This document shows positions 34,952-43,034 of a DNA stretch of 64,000 nt, one piece after another. The notes under the pieces were generated by a model, which was not told the DNA's origin, searched no databases, and worked only from the letters and a program-made list of their open reading frames with translations. The stretch is from assembly GCA_016218545.1 (NCBI GenBank), contig JACRDQ010000039.1, positions 62,001-126,000 on the forward strand, given 5' to 3'. The translations under genes and the position numbers were made by a program. Position 1 is the first letter of the stretch, and every line of letters starts with the position of its first letter. This stretch comes from Elusimicrobiota bacterium (GTDB lineage: Bacteria; Elusimicrobiota; Elusimicrobia; UBA1565; UBA9628).

Positions 34952-36178
34952 TCATTTAGCCCCCAGCGATGACATCTTGAAGATAGGCAGGAACACGGCA
35001 AGCACGATGGTGCCGACCACGATGCCGATGCCCACGACCATGATGGGCTCGATGATGGCCGTGAACCGGCGGGTGAACTGCTCGATCTGTTCGCGGTAGA
35101 ACCCGGAGAGGGTGACCAGCATCTCGGGGAGCTTGCCCGACTCCTCTCCCATGAACATCATCTCGGTGACCAAGGGAGGCAGGACCCCGGTCTTCTTGAA
35201 GGCGCCGGAGATGGATTTGCCGCTGGCGACGTCGTTGCGCACCATGCGCAGGAAGCGCTGGAAGATGATGTTGTTCGTGAAGACGCCCTCGAGCACGGTG
35301 ATGGTGTTGAGGATGCTCACGCCGCTCTCGATGAGGGCCGACATCGTGGTGAGCAGGCGTTCCACGAGGATGTTCATGATGAACTGGCCGAAGAAGGGGA
35401 TCCCGAAGATGAGCTTCCACTTGGTCACGTTGCCCGACTCGGTGGAGGTGTAGGCCCTCCACACGAACGCCAACCCGACGATCACGAAGACCAGGGCCGC
35501 CAGGTGGTGGACCAGCACGTCGGAGATCAGGATGATGGCTTTGGTCAGCGGCGGAAGCTGGACGCCGAACTGCTTGAAGATGTCCGAGAAGACGGGCACG
35601 ATCTTGACGATGAAGAAGGTCAGCACGCCCATGGAGATGAAGAAGAGGATGCCGGGGTAGGCGAGGGCCGTGACGACCTTCGCCTTCATCTCGGACTGGG
35701 CGGAGAGGTAGGCGCCGATCTGCTTGAGGGACTTCGGGAGCTGGCCGCCCATCTCTCCGGCCTGCACGAGGGAGACCCATAGGGAGTCGAAGGCCTTCGG
35801 GTGCTTCTCCAGCGCCTTGTAGAGGGCGGTGCCGCTGGCCACGTCCTTGGTGACCTGGCCCACGGCGAGCTGCAGGCCCTTGGAGCTCGAGTGCTCGCCC
35901 AGCAGCGAGAGCGCGCGCACCAGGGGCACGCCTCCGTTGAGGAGCGTGGCCAGCTGCTCGGCGAAGAAGACGAGGTCGGTCTCGGCGACGCTCGCCGAGG
36001 TGGCTGAGGCGGCCTTGCCGGCCAAGGACGAGCGGGCGCTCTTGTCCGACGAGATCGAGAGGATGAAGTAGCCCTTGCCCTGGAGGACGCCGATCGCGTC
36101 GTTCTCGTCGTTGGCTTCCAGCGAGCCCGAGATGGTCTCGCCCTTGCTGTCTTGGACCGTGTAGGCGAAGCGTGCCAT
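34952..36178 (-). CDS. gspF: Type IV pilus/type II secretion inner-membrane platform protein
   Basis: A 408-residue PilC/GspF protein with the two repeated T2SSF domains (residues ~70-195 and ~275-400) and three membrane helices (about 172-192, 220-245 and 380-400). The first domain has LVFFAEQLATLLNGGVPLVR and the second IMNILVERLLTTMSALIESG. It connects the assembly ATPase to pilin subunits. Starts 4 bases after the gspE stop. Whether the system is a T4P or T2SS cannot be decided from this gene alone, so either name (pilC) applies. Confidence 0.93.
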   Translation of the reverse strand: MARFAYTVQDSKGETISGSLEANDENDAIGVLQGKGYFILSISSDKSARSSLAGKAASATSASVAETDLVFFAEQLATLLNGGVPLVRALSLLGEHSSSKGLQLAVGQVTKDVASGTALYKALEKHPKAFDSLWVSLVQAGEMGGQLPKSLKQIGAYLSAQSEMKAKVVTALAYPGILFFISMGVLTFFIVKIVPVFSDIFKQFGVQLPPLTKAIILISDVLVHHLAALVFVIVGLAFVWRAYTSTESGNVTKWKLIFGIPFFGQFIMNILVERLLTTMSALIESGVSILNTITVLEGVFTNNIIFQRFLRMVRNDVASGKSISGAFKKTGVLPPLVTEMMFMGEESGKLPEMLVTLSGFYREQIEQFTRRFTAIIEPIMVVGIGIVVGTIVLAVFLPIFKMSSLGAK

Positions 36179-36182
36179 GGGT

Positions 36183-37931
36183 CTAGTCTCCCATCGTGAT
36201 GGACATGATTTCCTCCACCGTGGTCAGTCCCCGCAGGACCTTGCGCCAGCCGCTGGCCCGGAGGCTGAGCTTGCCCAGCTTCTCGGACACGGCGCGCAGG
36301 CGGGTGAGGTCCCCGCCGTACTTGTAGATGATCTCCCGCATCTCCTTCTCGATGGGGAAGACCTCGAGGATGGCCTTGCGGCCGCCGTAGCCGGTGCGGG
36401 CGCACTTGTCGCACCCTTTCTCCTTGTAGAACATGAGCGTCTCGAGGTTGGGCCGGTCCTCGGGCTTGAGCATGGCCTGCTCGACGACCATCTTGGCGTC
36501 GGCCGGGTCGGGCTTGTAGGGCTTCTTGCAGATCGGGCAGAGCACGCGCACGAGGCGCTGGGCCGCGGCCAGCACGAGGGAGCCCGAGAGGAGGAAAGGC
36601 TCGATGCCGAGGTCGATGAGGCGCACGACCGTGGAGAGGGCGTCGTTGGTGTGCAGGGTCGAGAGCACGAGGTGGCCGGTGAGCGCGGCGCGCAGGCAGG
36701 TCTGGGCGGTCTCCTGGTCGCGGACCTCTCCGACGAGGATGACGTCCGGGTCCTGGCGCAGGAAGGAGCGCAGGGCCGCGGCGAAGGTGAGCCCGATGTT
36801 GGCGCGCACCTGGACCTGGTTGATGCCCTCGAGCTTGATTTCGACGGGGTCCTCGATGGTCATGAAGTTGAGCTCGGGGGTCTTGATGGTGTTGAGGACC
36901 GTGTTGAGGGTGGTGGTCTTGCCGGAGCCCGTGGGACCGGTGAGGAAGATGAGGCCGTGAGGGAGCCCGGCGCACCGGAGGAAGTCCTCCTTCTGCTCGG
37001 GCTCGAGGCCGATCTTGTCGATGTTGAGCTCCACCGCCCCCTTGTCGAGCAAGCGCATGACCAGCTTCTCCCCGTAGACCGTGGGGCAGATGCTGACGCG
37101 CAGGTCGATGACCCTGTTCTGGATCTTCATCGAGAAGGTGCCGTCCTGGGGCAGGCGGCGCTCGGCGATGTCGAGCTTGGAGAGGATCTTGAACCGGGAG
37201 ACCACGGGGCTGAAGAGGCTCTTCGGCGGAGGCATGCGCTCGTAGAGGCAGCCGTCGATGCGGAAACGCAGCATGACGCGCTCGTCGTAGCACTCGAGGT
37301 GGATGTCCGAGCACCGCTCGGCCACGGCCTGCTTGAGGATGGCGTTGACGAGCGCCACCGCGTGGGCGTCCTGTCCCCCGGCCGAGGTGTCCTTGTCGAG
37401 GTCGAGCTTCACGTCCGAGTCGGGCATCTCCTCGGTCTCGGTCTGCGAGGACTGCTGCTTGTCCATCGTCTTCTCGATGATCTCGCGGCCGCCGCCCTGG
37501 TAGAACTCGTCGATCGCCTTGATGATCTGGGTCTTGGTGGCGACGAAGGGCTGGACCTCGCGGTTGGTGAGGAGCTTGAGGTTGTCCATCATCACCATGT
37601 TGTCGGGGTTGGCCACGGCCACCGCGATGACGCCCTCGTCGAGGAAGAGGGGCAGGACCAGGTTCTCGCGGGCGAAGGACTCGTTGATGAGCTTCTCGAG
37701 GTCCTGGCCCTTCTCCGCCTTGAGGATCTTGTTCTCCTTGGAGGCATAGGGGATGCCGATCTGCTTGGACACCGCGATGGCGATGTCCTCCTCCGTGGCG
37801 AACCCGAGCTTGATGACCGCCTCGGCGAACTGGCAGCGCGCCTGTTGGGCGGTCTTGACGGCCTTCTGATGCTGGTCGGGGTTGAGGACGTTGCTCTGGA
37901 GCAGGATCTGGTCTAAAGGGGGCTTCTGCAT
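36183..37931 (-). CDS. gspE: Type IV pilus/type II secretion assembly ATPase
   Basis: A 582-residue GspE/PilB ATPase. The N-terminal MshEN-type domain covers residues ~1-150, the nucleotide domain has Walker A LTGPTGSGKTTTLNTVL (about residue 328), Asp box FMTIEDPVE, Walker B DVILVGEVRDQETA and His box STLHTNDA. The tetracysteine zinc site is CPICKKPY and CDKCARTGYGG, typical of the PilB/GspE group and not of PilT. It powers pilin polymerisation in the cytoplasm. It has its own well-formed promoter immediately upstream. No PilT retraction ATPase is in the window. Confidence 0.95.
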   Translation of the reverse strand: MQKPPLDQILLQSNVLNPDQHQKAVKTAQQARCQFAEAVIKLGFATEEDIAIAVSKQIGIPYASKENKILKAEKGQDLEKLINESFARENLVLPLFLDEGVIAVAVANPDNMVMMDNLKLLTNREVQPFVATKTQIIKAIDEFYQGGGREIIEKTMDKQQSSQTETEEMPDSDVKLDLDKDTSAGGQDAHAVALVNAILKQAVAERCSDIHLECYDERVMLRFRIDGCLYERMPPPKSLFSPVVSRFKILSKLDIAERRLPQDGTFSMKIQNRVIDLRVSICPTVYGEKLVMRLLDKGAVELNIDKIGLEPEQKEDFLRCAGLPHGLIFLTGPTGSGKTTTLNTVLNTIKTPELNFMTIEDPVEIKLEGINQVQVRANIGLTFAAALRSFLRQDPDVILVGEVRDQETAQTCLRAALTGHLVLSTLHTNDALSTVVRLIDLGIEPFLLSGSLVLAAAQRLVRVLCPICKKPYKPDPADAKMVVEQAMLKPEDRPNLETLMFYKEKGCDKCARTGYGGRKAILEVFPIEKEMREIIYKYGGDLTRLRAVSEKLGKLSLRASGWRKVLRGLTTVEEIMSITMGD

Positions 37932-37937
37932 ATCTGA

Positions 37938-37966
37938 AGTATAACTCCGTGAATGGGAATGTTCAA
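37938..37966 (-). promoter_or_regulatory. Promoter of the gspE-gspF operon
   Basis: On the minus strand TTGAAC (37961-37966) and TATACT (37938-37943) are 17 bp apart. The ATG at 37931 follows the -10 after only 6 bases, so the transcript is predicted to be leaderless. Confidence 0.6.
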
Positions 37967-38005
37967 GAGGAAATGTATGATATCAGCGCTGTTAATACCA
38001 GCCCG

Positions 38006-38046
38006 AAAACGGAGATCGGCTTGAAAAACAAGCCGAATACCGTTTT
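38006..38046 (-). terminator. Probable terminator hairpin downstream of gspD
   Basis: AAAACGG, TCGGCTTG, an AAAAA loop, CAAGCCGA and CCGTTTT form a two-part stem interrupted by three unpaired bases on each side. It lies in the 237-bp gap between gspD and gspE, ending transcripts of the gspD operon on the minus strand. Confidence 0.55.
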
Positions 38047-38055
38047 ATCGCCTTA

Positions 38056-38177
38056 AAGCCTGGCACCTAGTCGGAGACCAGCCTTTCCCGGGATAGAGGA
38101 GCCAGGCTTGCCCTGAACTCCGGCCGCTGAGCTCCAAGCCTGGCACCTAGTCGGAGACTAGCCTTCGGCTAGTCTCC
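38056..38177. repeat. Two 30-bp direct repeats and hairpin at the 3' end of gspD
   Basis: 38056-38085 and 38136-38165 share AAGCCTGGCACCTAGTCGG and the following bases, 29 of 30 matching, with an 80-bp period. An inverted GCCAGGCTT (38101-38109) pairs with the first AAGCCTGGC. The second copy runs into a perfect hairpin, CGGAGACTAGCC-TTC-GGCTAGTCTCCG (38152-38178), that includes the gspD stop codon. Confidence 0.65.
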
Positions 38178-39863
38178 GACTATGGTCGGAGTGATGAAGA
38201 GGACCAGGTCCGTGTTGGTCCTGCGGCTGCTGGTGGAGGTGAAGAGCCAGCCGACGAGCGGGATGTAGCCCAGGAACGGGACCTTGCGGACCACCTTGGT
38301 CTCGGTGGACTGCAGCAGGCCGCCGAGCACCAGGGTCTGGCCGTTCTTGACGCGGACCAGGGTGGAGGCTCCCCTCGAGATGGGGTCGAAGATCCTCTGC
38401 GCGCTCGAGGAGATGGCGGCCTCCTGCGCGTCCGTGAAGGTGGGCTGGACCAGCATCGTGATGTAGCCCTCCTTGTTGATCTGCGGGGTGACCCGGAGCA
38501 CGAGCCCGGTCTGCACGCGCTCGACCGTGACCGAGGCCGTTCCCACGCCTCCTCCGGAGGAGGAGGACTGCTGCTGGGTGGCCACCGCGGAGTTGCGCTG
38601 CATCTGGATGATGGCCGGCTTGTTGTTGAGGGTGAGGACCTTGGGTTTGCCGAGGAACCGGGCCTCGGAGCGGCTCACCAGGGCTCGCAGCACGACCTTC
38701 AGCGAGGTCAGGTCGAAGATGGCCGAGGTGAGGCTCGTGCCCGAGGTGGGCGCTCCGGTGGCGCCGCCGGCCGCGCTGGCTCCGGCGGCCGTCGCGTCCG
38801 TCGCGGCCGTGGCGGCGTTGGAGGTCGCGCCCGTGCCGCTGAGGTCGTTGGAGATCGGGTCGAAGAAGTGCGCGTTGCCGAGGTTCCTCGGCAGGTTCAG
38901 GGGGAAGGAGGTGTCGCGCTTGCCCGCGGTGAAGCTCGCGAGCTCTCCGTTGGCGCCGCCCCACTCGAAGCCCAGTTCCCGTGCCCGGTCGGAGTTGATC
39001 TCCACGATCTGGGCTTCGATCATGACCTGCGGGGTCTTCTTGTCGAGCTCGACGATGATCTGCTCGACCTGAGGGAAGGACTCCGGGATGTCGGTGACGA
39101 TGATCGAGTTGGTCCGGGGCTCCAGGGCGATCTTGCCGCCCTTGCTGAGCACGCTCTGGATGACGCTGACCATCGAGATTTCTCCGCTGGAGCCCGACCC
39201 TCCTCCTCCTCCTCCGGCGTTCGACCCGGGGGTGATGGCCGCCTGGTCCGAGTCCACGGTGCCCACCGGGATGAGCGGGACATAGGCGAGGGTGTAGATG
39301 CGGGTGATGACCGGCTCGGCCGCCTTGGACCTGGGCGCGATAACGAAGGTGTTGCTCTTGCCGATCTGCTGGTAGGTCAGCCCCTTGATCTCGAGGAGGA
39401 TCTGCAGGGCCTCGCGCACGGTCACGTTCTGCAGGAAGGCGGTGATCTGCTTGGTCTCAAGCCCCTCCGTGATGATGAAGTTGACCTTGGACTGGGCGGA
39501 GATGGTGTCGAGGAAGGTGGCCAGCGGCGCTCCCTTCACCCGGACCGTGACCCGCGTCTCCAAGGGGTTGAGCGGGGAGGCGGGCGCGGCCTTGGCCGGC
39601 GACGCGGCTCCGATCTGGATGCCGCCCACGGGCCTGGCGGGCGCCTCGGGCGCGTCGCCTCCGGGGGCCGGACCCTCGTCGGTGGGCACCCCGAGCGGGC
39701 CTGCCTCGCCCACGGGGCCGGACTGGGTCCCCTTGAAGTCGGGGTTGGCCACGGGCTCCTCGCGCCTCCTTTGGGCGAACGCGGGCCCCGAGGTGGAGAG
39801 GACGATCTGGATGGCCAGGCCGACTGCTCCGAGCCGCTTCGCGGTGCGCTTTGCTGTCATCAT
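38169..39863 (-). CDS. Secretin (PilQ/GspD family)
   Basis: A 564-residue outer-membrane secretin. Signal peptide to about residue 30 (PAFAQ). A Pro/Ala-rich stretch, then an STN/N0-like domain (VKGAPLATFLDTISAQSKVNF), N1-type region with NTFVIAPRS, and the secretin barrel ending VPFLGYIPLVGWLFTSTSS then TDLVLFITPTIV. A Gly/Ser-rich loop (SNAGGGGGGSGSSG) and an Ala-rich insert occupy the N-domain region. ATG 39863 has a GGGGGA ribosome site; ATG 39896 overlaps the upstream stop (ATGA) and is an alternative. Last gene of the pilM-N/O/P/Q-like operon. Confidence 0.92.
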   Translation of the reverse strand: MMTAKRTAKRLGAVGLAIQIVLSTSGPAFAQRRREEPVANPDFKGTQSGPVGEAGPLGVPTDEGPAPGGDAPEAPARPVGGIQIGAASPAKAAPASPLNPLETRVTVRVKGAPLATFLDTISAQSKVNFIITEGLETKQITAFLQNVTVREALQILLEIKGLTYQQIGKSNTFVIAPRSKAAEPVITRIYTLAYVPLIPVGTVDSDQAAITPGSNAGGGGGGSGSSGEISMVSVIQSVLSKGGKIALEPRTNSIIVTDIPESFPQVEQIIVELDKKTPQVMIEAQIVEINSDRARELGFEWGGANGELASFTAGKRDTSFPLNLPRNLGNAHFFDPISNDLSGTGATSNAATAATDATAAGASAAGGATGAPTSGTSLTSAIFDLTSLKVVLRALVSRSEARFLGKPKVLTLNNKPAIIQMQRNSAVATQQQSSSSGGGVGTASVTVERVQTGLVLRVTPQINKEGYITMLVQPTFTDAQEAAISSSAQRIFDPISRGASTLVRVKNGQTLVLGGLLQSTETKVVRKVPFLGYIPLVGWLFTSTSSRRTNTDLVLFITPTIVGD

Positions 39864-39892
39864 GATGTTCCCCCTGACGCTGCTGCGGTCCG

Positions 39893-40753
39893 TCATTGCA
39901 TGCGCTTCGAGAACGTCCGTCCTTTATGCGCGAACGTCACCGAGTTCTGCGAGATCTTGACGACCTTGACGCCGGTGTTGCCGATCCATTCCCCCTCGCC
40001 GTACATGTCGTTGTTGATGATGGCCTTGTTGCCGTCGGGCATGGTCACGATCCCCTGAAGGCTGAGGGTCTGATCCACGGGCCGCTCGCGCTGGGCCCTG
40101 GCCTGCTTGGCCGCTTCCTCGACTTCCTTCTTCTTGATGAGCTTCTCGAGCTCTTCCTGCTCGACCAGGAATTGGTCGTAGGGGGAGAGCAGCGGGTCGC
40201 GCCAATCCACGGCGACCAGATCGGCGGTGCTGACCGCGACCTCCGCCGCCGCAGGAGGCGTCGCCGCGGGTGCTGCGGCAGCGGCCGGGGCGTCGGCGGG
40301 AGCGGGCTGGGCTTCGGGCCGGGCGGGCTGCGGCTGCTGGGACTGTGTGGTCTGCGTCGGGGCCGCCGGCTGCGCCTGGGGCGCAGGCGCCGGGGTCTCG
40401 GCCGGGACCGGCGCCGAGGCGTCCTGCTGCGGCGGAGGCCCGGCAGGGTCGGGCTGGGCGGCGGGCAGGGCGGCATCCACGGCCGTGATGGCGGCCTGCG
40501 TAGCGGCCTCGGTGCTCAGGGCGGCGGCCGCGGCGGGGACGTCCCCTGCCGGGCCGGCGGTGTTGATGGGATTAGTGAACTTCTGGCCGTTGGAGGGCTC
40601 CGGGAAGAGCGGCCCCTCCGGCACGCGCACCTTCGCCTTGTCGGCCAGCTTGCGCTCGCGCTCCTTGGCCGTGTAGGACTTGTAGTACATGACGGCCGGG
40701 ACCGCCAGCACCACGGCCAGGAAGAGCCAGCCCAGCGAGCCCCGGGTCCTCAT
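39893..40753 (-). CDS. PilP/GspC-like pilus assembly protein
   Basis: A 286-residue protein with one N-terminal membrane segment (residues ~7-24), a long Ala/Pro/Gln-rich linker (~65-180) and a C-terminal beta domain of about 80 residues, with LSLQGIVTMPDGNKAIINN and VGEWIGN-like GEWIGNTGVKVVKIS, the pattern of the PilP/GspC HR domain. It would link the inner-membrane PilM/N/O complex to the secretin. The linker length suits crossing the periplasm. Overlaps the gspD alternative start. Confidence 0.78.
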   Translation of the reverse strand: MRTRGSLGWLFLAVVLAVPAVMYYKSYTAKERERKLADKAKVRVPEGPLFPEPSNGQKFTNPINTAGPAGDVPAAAAALSTEAATQAAITAVDAALPAAQPDPAGPPPQQDASAPVPAETPAPAPQAQPAAPTQTTQSQQPQPARPEAQPAPADAPAAAAAPAATPPAAAEVAVSTADLVAVDWRDPLLSPYDQFLVEQEELEKLIKKKEVEEAAKQARAQRERPVDQTLSLQGIVTMPDGNKAIINNDMYGEGEWIGNTGVKVVKISQNSVTFAHKGRTFSKRMQ

Positions 40754-40802
40754 GGTCTCTCCCCCACGACCCCGTTATCGACCATCCCCTCGCCATGTAC
40801 GG

Positions 40803-41393
40803 TCATCGGTCCAACCTCTGCTTGGGGATGATCGTCGTGACCTCGCAGGTCACGTCCGTGACGCCGATGATCGCGCCCTGCTTCTTGACGAGGCTGACGG
40901 CCTGGATGTGGATGAGGGGCGTGCCGGTCTCGATCCGGTTGAGCCAGCGCACCGCTTCCATGAACTTGACCGAGGTCCCCATGCTCGCCTGCTGAGTGAT
41001 GAGGCCGCTCACCTCGCTCTCTCCCATGGGAGGGAGCTTGTCCGGCACGATGTTCTCGGCCTTCAGGGATTCCACGAGGGATTTGAAGAGCCACTGCTCG
41101 CGGTCCTCGAGCCGGGGCAGCTGGCCGTAGGACCACGAGAGGCGGTCGCGCCTGGCCCGGAAATCCTCCGCGTACTGGGAGACGGACTGCGCCGTCACGA
41201 TCTTGGCGTTGATCGCGCGGACCTTCTTGGCCGCCGGCTTGTAGAAGAAGGTGTTGGACGCGAAGACCAGGGCCAGTCCGACGACGAGGGGCCGGCCGAA
41301 GTGCGCGAGGCCCTTCTCCCGGACCACGGAGACGACGAGGGTCAGGTCCTCTTGGAACCTCTTGGCCAGGCCGCCGAAGTCGAGTTGGATCAT
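40803..41393 (-). CDS. PilO/GspM-like pilus assembly protein
   Basis: A 196-residue protein starting MIQLDFGG at ATG 41393, overlapping the PilM-N gene as ATGA. One membrane segment near residues 32-50 (FGRPLVVGLALVFASNTFF), a coiled region, then a ferredoxin-like beta/alpha domain ending TCEVTTIIPKQ. This is the size and layout of PilO/GspM. Partner of the PilN part of the upstream protein. Confidence 0.78.
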   Translation of the reverse strand: MIQLDFGGLAKRFQEDLTLVVSVVREKGLAHFGRPLVVGLALVFASNTFFYKPAAKKVRAINAKIVTAQSVSQYAEDFRARRDRLSWSYGQLPRLEDREQWLFKSLVESLKAENIVPDKLPPMGESEVSGLITQQASMGTSVKFMEAVRWLNRIETGTPLIHIQAVSLVKKQGAIIGVTDVTCEVTTIIPKQRLDR

Positions 41394-43027
41394 GGCGTCT
41401 TCTTGCGCACCTTCAACACGATGTCGAACATCGTCCTCTGCTCGAGCTTCCGCTTGTAGGCGTCCCGCTCGACCGCCGAGCCCGGCCCGGTCTCGCCGGT
41501 CTGGGTCTGGCGGCTGATCTGGATGTTGATGTCGTCGAAGATCTTGTTGAGAGCCGGCGACCGGGAGAGGTTGTCCTTGAAGTCGAGGGCCTTCTGCTGC
41601 TCGTCGCCCACGTTGGCGCCCATGGAGTGCCCGTTGAGGCGGATCTCGTGCGGATTGGCGAGCCCGGGCTTGAGCGGGTTGCTGACCGAGACCCGCGTGA
41701 GCCACACCTTCTCGGGCAGGGCGTCCACGATGGCCTTGAGCACGGGGACGACCCTCATCCGCGAGGGCCCGAGCTCGGGCAGGGCCGCGGACTGCACCTG
41801 CATGGACGCGAGCATGGCCTCGATCTCCGTCGAACTCTTCCCCTTGAAGATGGTCTCGATGTCCGGCTGCGGGGCGAAGGAATGCAGGGTCCGGGACTTG
41901 AGCCAAAGGTTGACGTTCTGCCAGGCCCCCGCGCCGAGGAAATAGGCGGCGGCGAGGAGCGAGAACCCGAAGAAGTACTTGACCGCGAGGCGCTCGGGGT
42001 CCCCGATCTTCCCCACGGGGCTGAGCTCCAGCGTCAGCATGGACGGGACGATGTAGCGGAGGGCGGCTCCGACGGAGGAGAAACCGCCCCAGTCCCCGCC
42101 TTTGATGCCGAGCAGGCCCGCGGTGTCGTGGTTCTCGACCGGCATGGAGAGCTCGCCCGCGAAGACGTCCTTCCAGGCGGCCAGCTCCGGCGTGGAGCCG
42201 CTCACCCGGACCGCGGCGAGGTTGGGGATGCTGAGCTGCTTCTGGGCGAAGGCCACGCAGCCGCCGAGGTCCACTTTGCGCTGGTCGGAGACGTAGGCCT
42301 CGGGGCCGAGGAAGACCTCGCGGAAGAAGACCGGGATGCCCTTGTCGGAGATGAGCACGCGCACGCTGCCGCCGTCGAAGTGGACCTGGCCGTAGGGCTC
42401 GCGCAGCTTGCCGGGCTCGATGGAGTTCCAGAGCCTCAGCACGGAGCACGGGGCGACCTCGAGGCCGATCACGCGCAGGCCGAGCGCCCCCATCAGCGCG
42501 GTGATGTTCGGCAGGCTCTTGGAGGGGACGCACGCCACGAGCGCGGCCTGCCTGGGTCTGTTGTCCGGGCCGGCCGGCATGGGGGACACCTGGTAGTCCA
42601 AGGACAGCATGTCCAGGGGCACCGGGATGAACTTCTTGGCCTCGAGCGGGATGGCGGACTTCCAGAACCGGCGTTCCACCTCGGGCATCGTGAAGTAGCG
42701 CAGGAGCCCGAGGTGATGCGAGAGGGTGATGACCACGTCCTTGGAGTTCCATCTCAGTTGGGAGATGGCCTGCCGGATGAGGGCCGAGAGCTTGGGGATG
42801 TCGGAGAGGAAATCGGTGGCCAGGGTCGGGGTGGTCCCGCCCTCCTTGCCGGCCTCGGGCACGGGGACGGGGACCCGCACCAGGTGGTCCACCACGACCT
42901 TGCCCTTGGCCACGTGCGCCTCGGAGACGTAGATGACCTCCGGGCTCAGGTAGATGCCCATGCAGCGGGAGAGTTTCGGCGTCGTCTTGCCGAAGGCCAG
43001 CTGTTCGATGAGAGGGTCGATCTCCAT
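41390..43027 (-). CDS. PilM-PilN fusion (GspL-like)
   Basis: A 545-residue protein. Residues ~20-340 form a PilM/actin-like domain (MGIYLSPEVIYVSEAHVAKG at the start, FRKSA-like FWKSAIPLEAKKFIPVPLD, and GGSVRVLISDKG). A membrane segment at about 350-372 (YFFGFSLLAAAYFLGAGAW) follows, then a PilN-like periplasmic domain with VLKAIVDALPEKVWLTRVSV. In most T4P systems PilM and PilN are separate; in T2SS the equivalent GspL is fused. This single chain therefore combines both. It heads pilO-pilP-gspD with ATGA and short overlaps. Confidence 0.82.
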   Translation of the reverse strand: MEIDPLIEQLAFGKTTPKLSRCMGIYLSPEVIYVSEAHVAKGKVVVDHLVRVPVPVPEAGKEGGTTPTLATDFLSDIPKLSALIRQAISQLRWNSKDVVITLSHHLGLLRYFTMPEVERRFWKSAIPLEAKKFIPVPLDMLSLDYQVSPMPAGPDNRPRQAALVACVPSKSLPNITALMGALGLRVIGLEVAPCSVLRLWNSIEPGKLREPYGQVHFDGGSVRVLISDKGIPVFFREVFLGPEAYVSDQRKVDLGGCVAFAQKQLSIPNLAAVRVSGSTPELAAWKDVFAGELSMPVENHDTAGLLGIKGGDWGGFSSVGAALRYIVPSMLTLELSPVGKIGDPERLAVKYFFGFSLLAAAYFLGAGAWQNVNLWLKSRTLHSFAPQPDIETIFKGKSSTEIEAMLASMQVQSAALPELGPSRMRVVPVLKAIVDALPEKVWLTRVSVSNPLKPGLANPHEIRLNGHSMGANVGDEQQKALDFKDNLSRSPALNKIFDDINIQISRQTQTGETGPGSAVERDAYKRKLEQRTMFDIVLKVRKKTP

Positions 43028-43034
43028 GCGCTCC

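Noticed and set aside
36177..37916. 579-codon plus-strand frame opposite gspE
   Set aside because: Shadow of gspE; repetitive Leu/Val/Asp-rich peptide with no family.
38056..38165. CRISPR-like array
   Set aside because: Only two units, they contain palindromic parts and run into a coding sequence; no spacers of uniform length and no cas genes.
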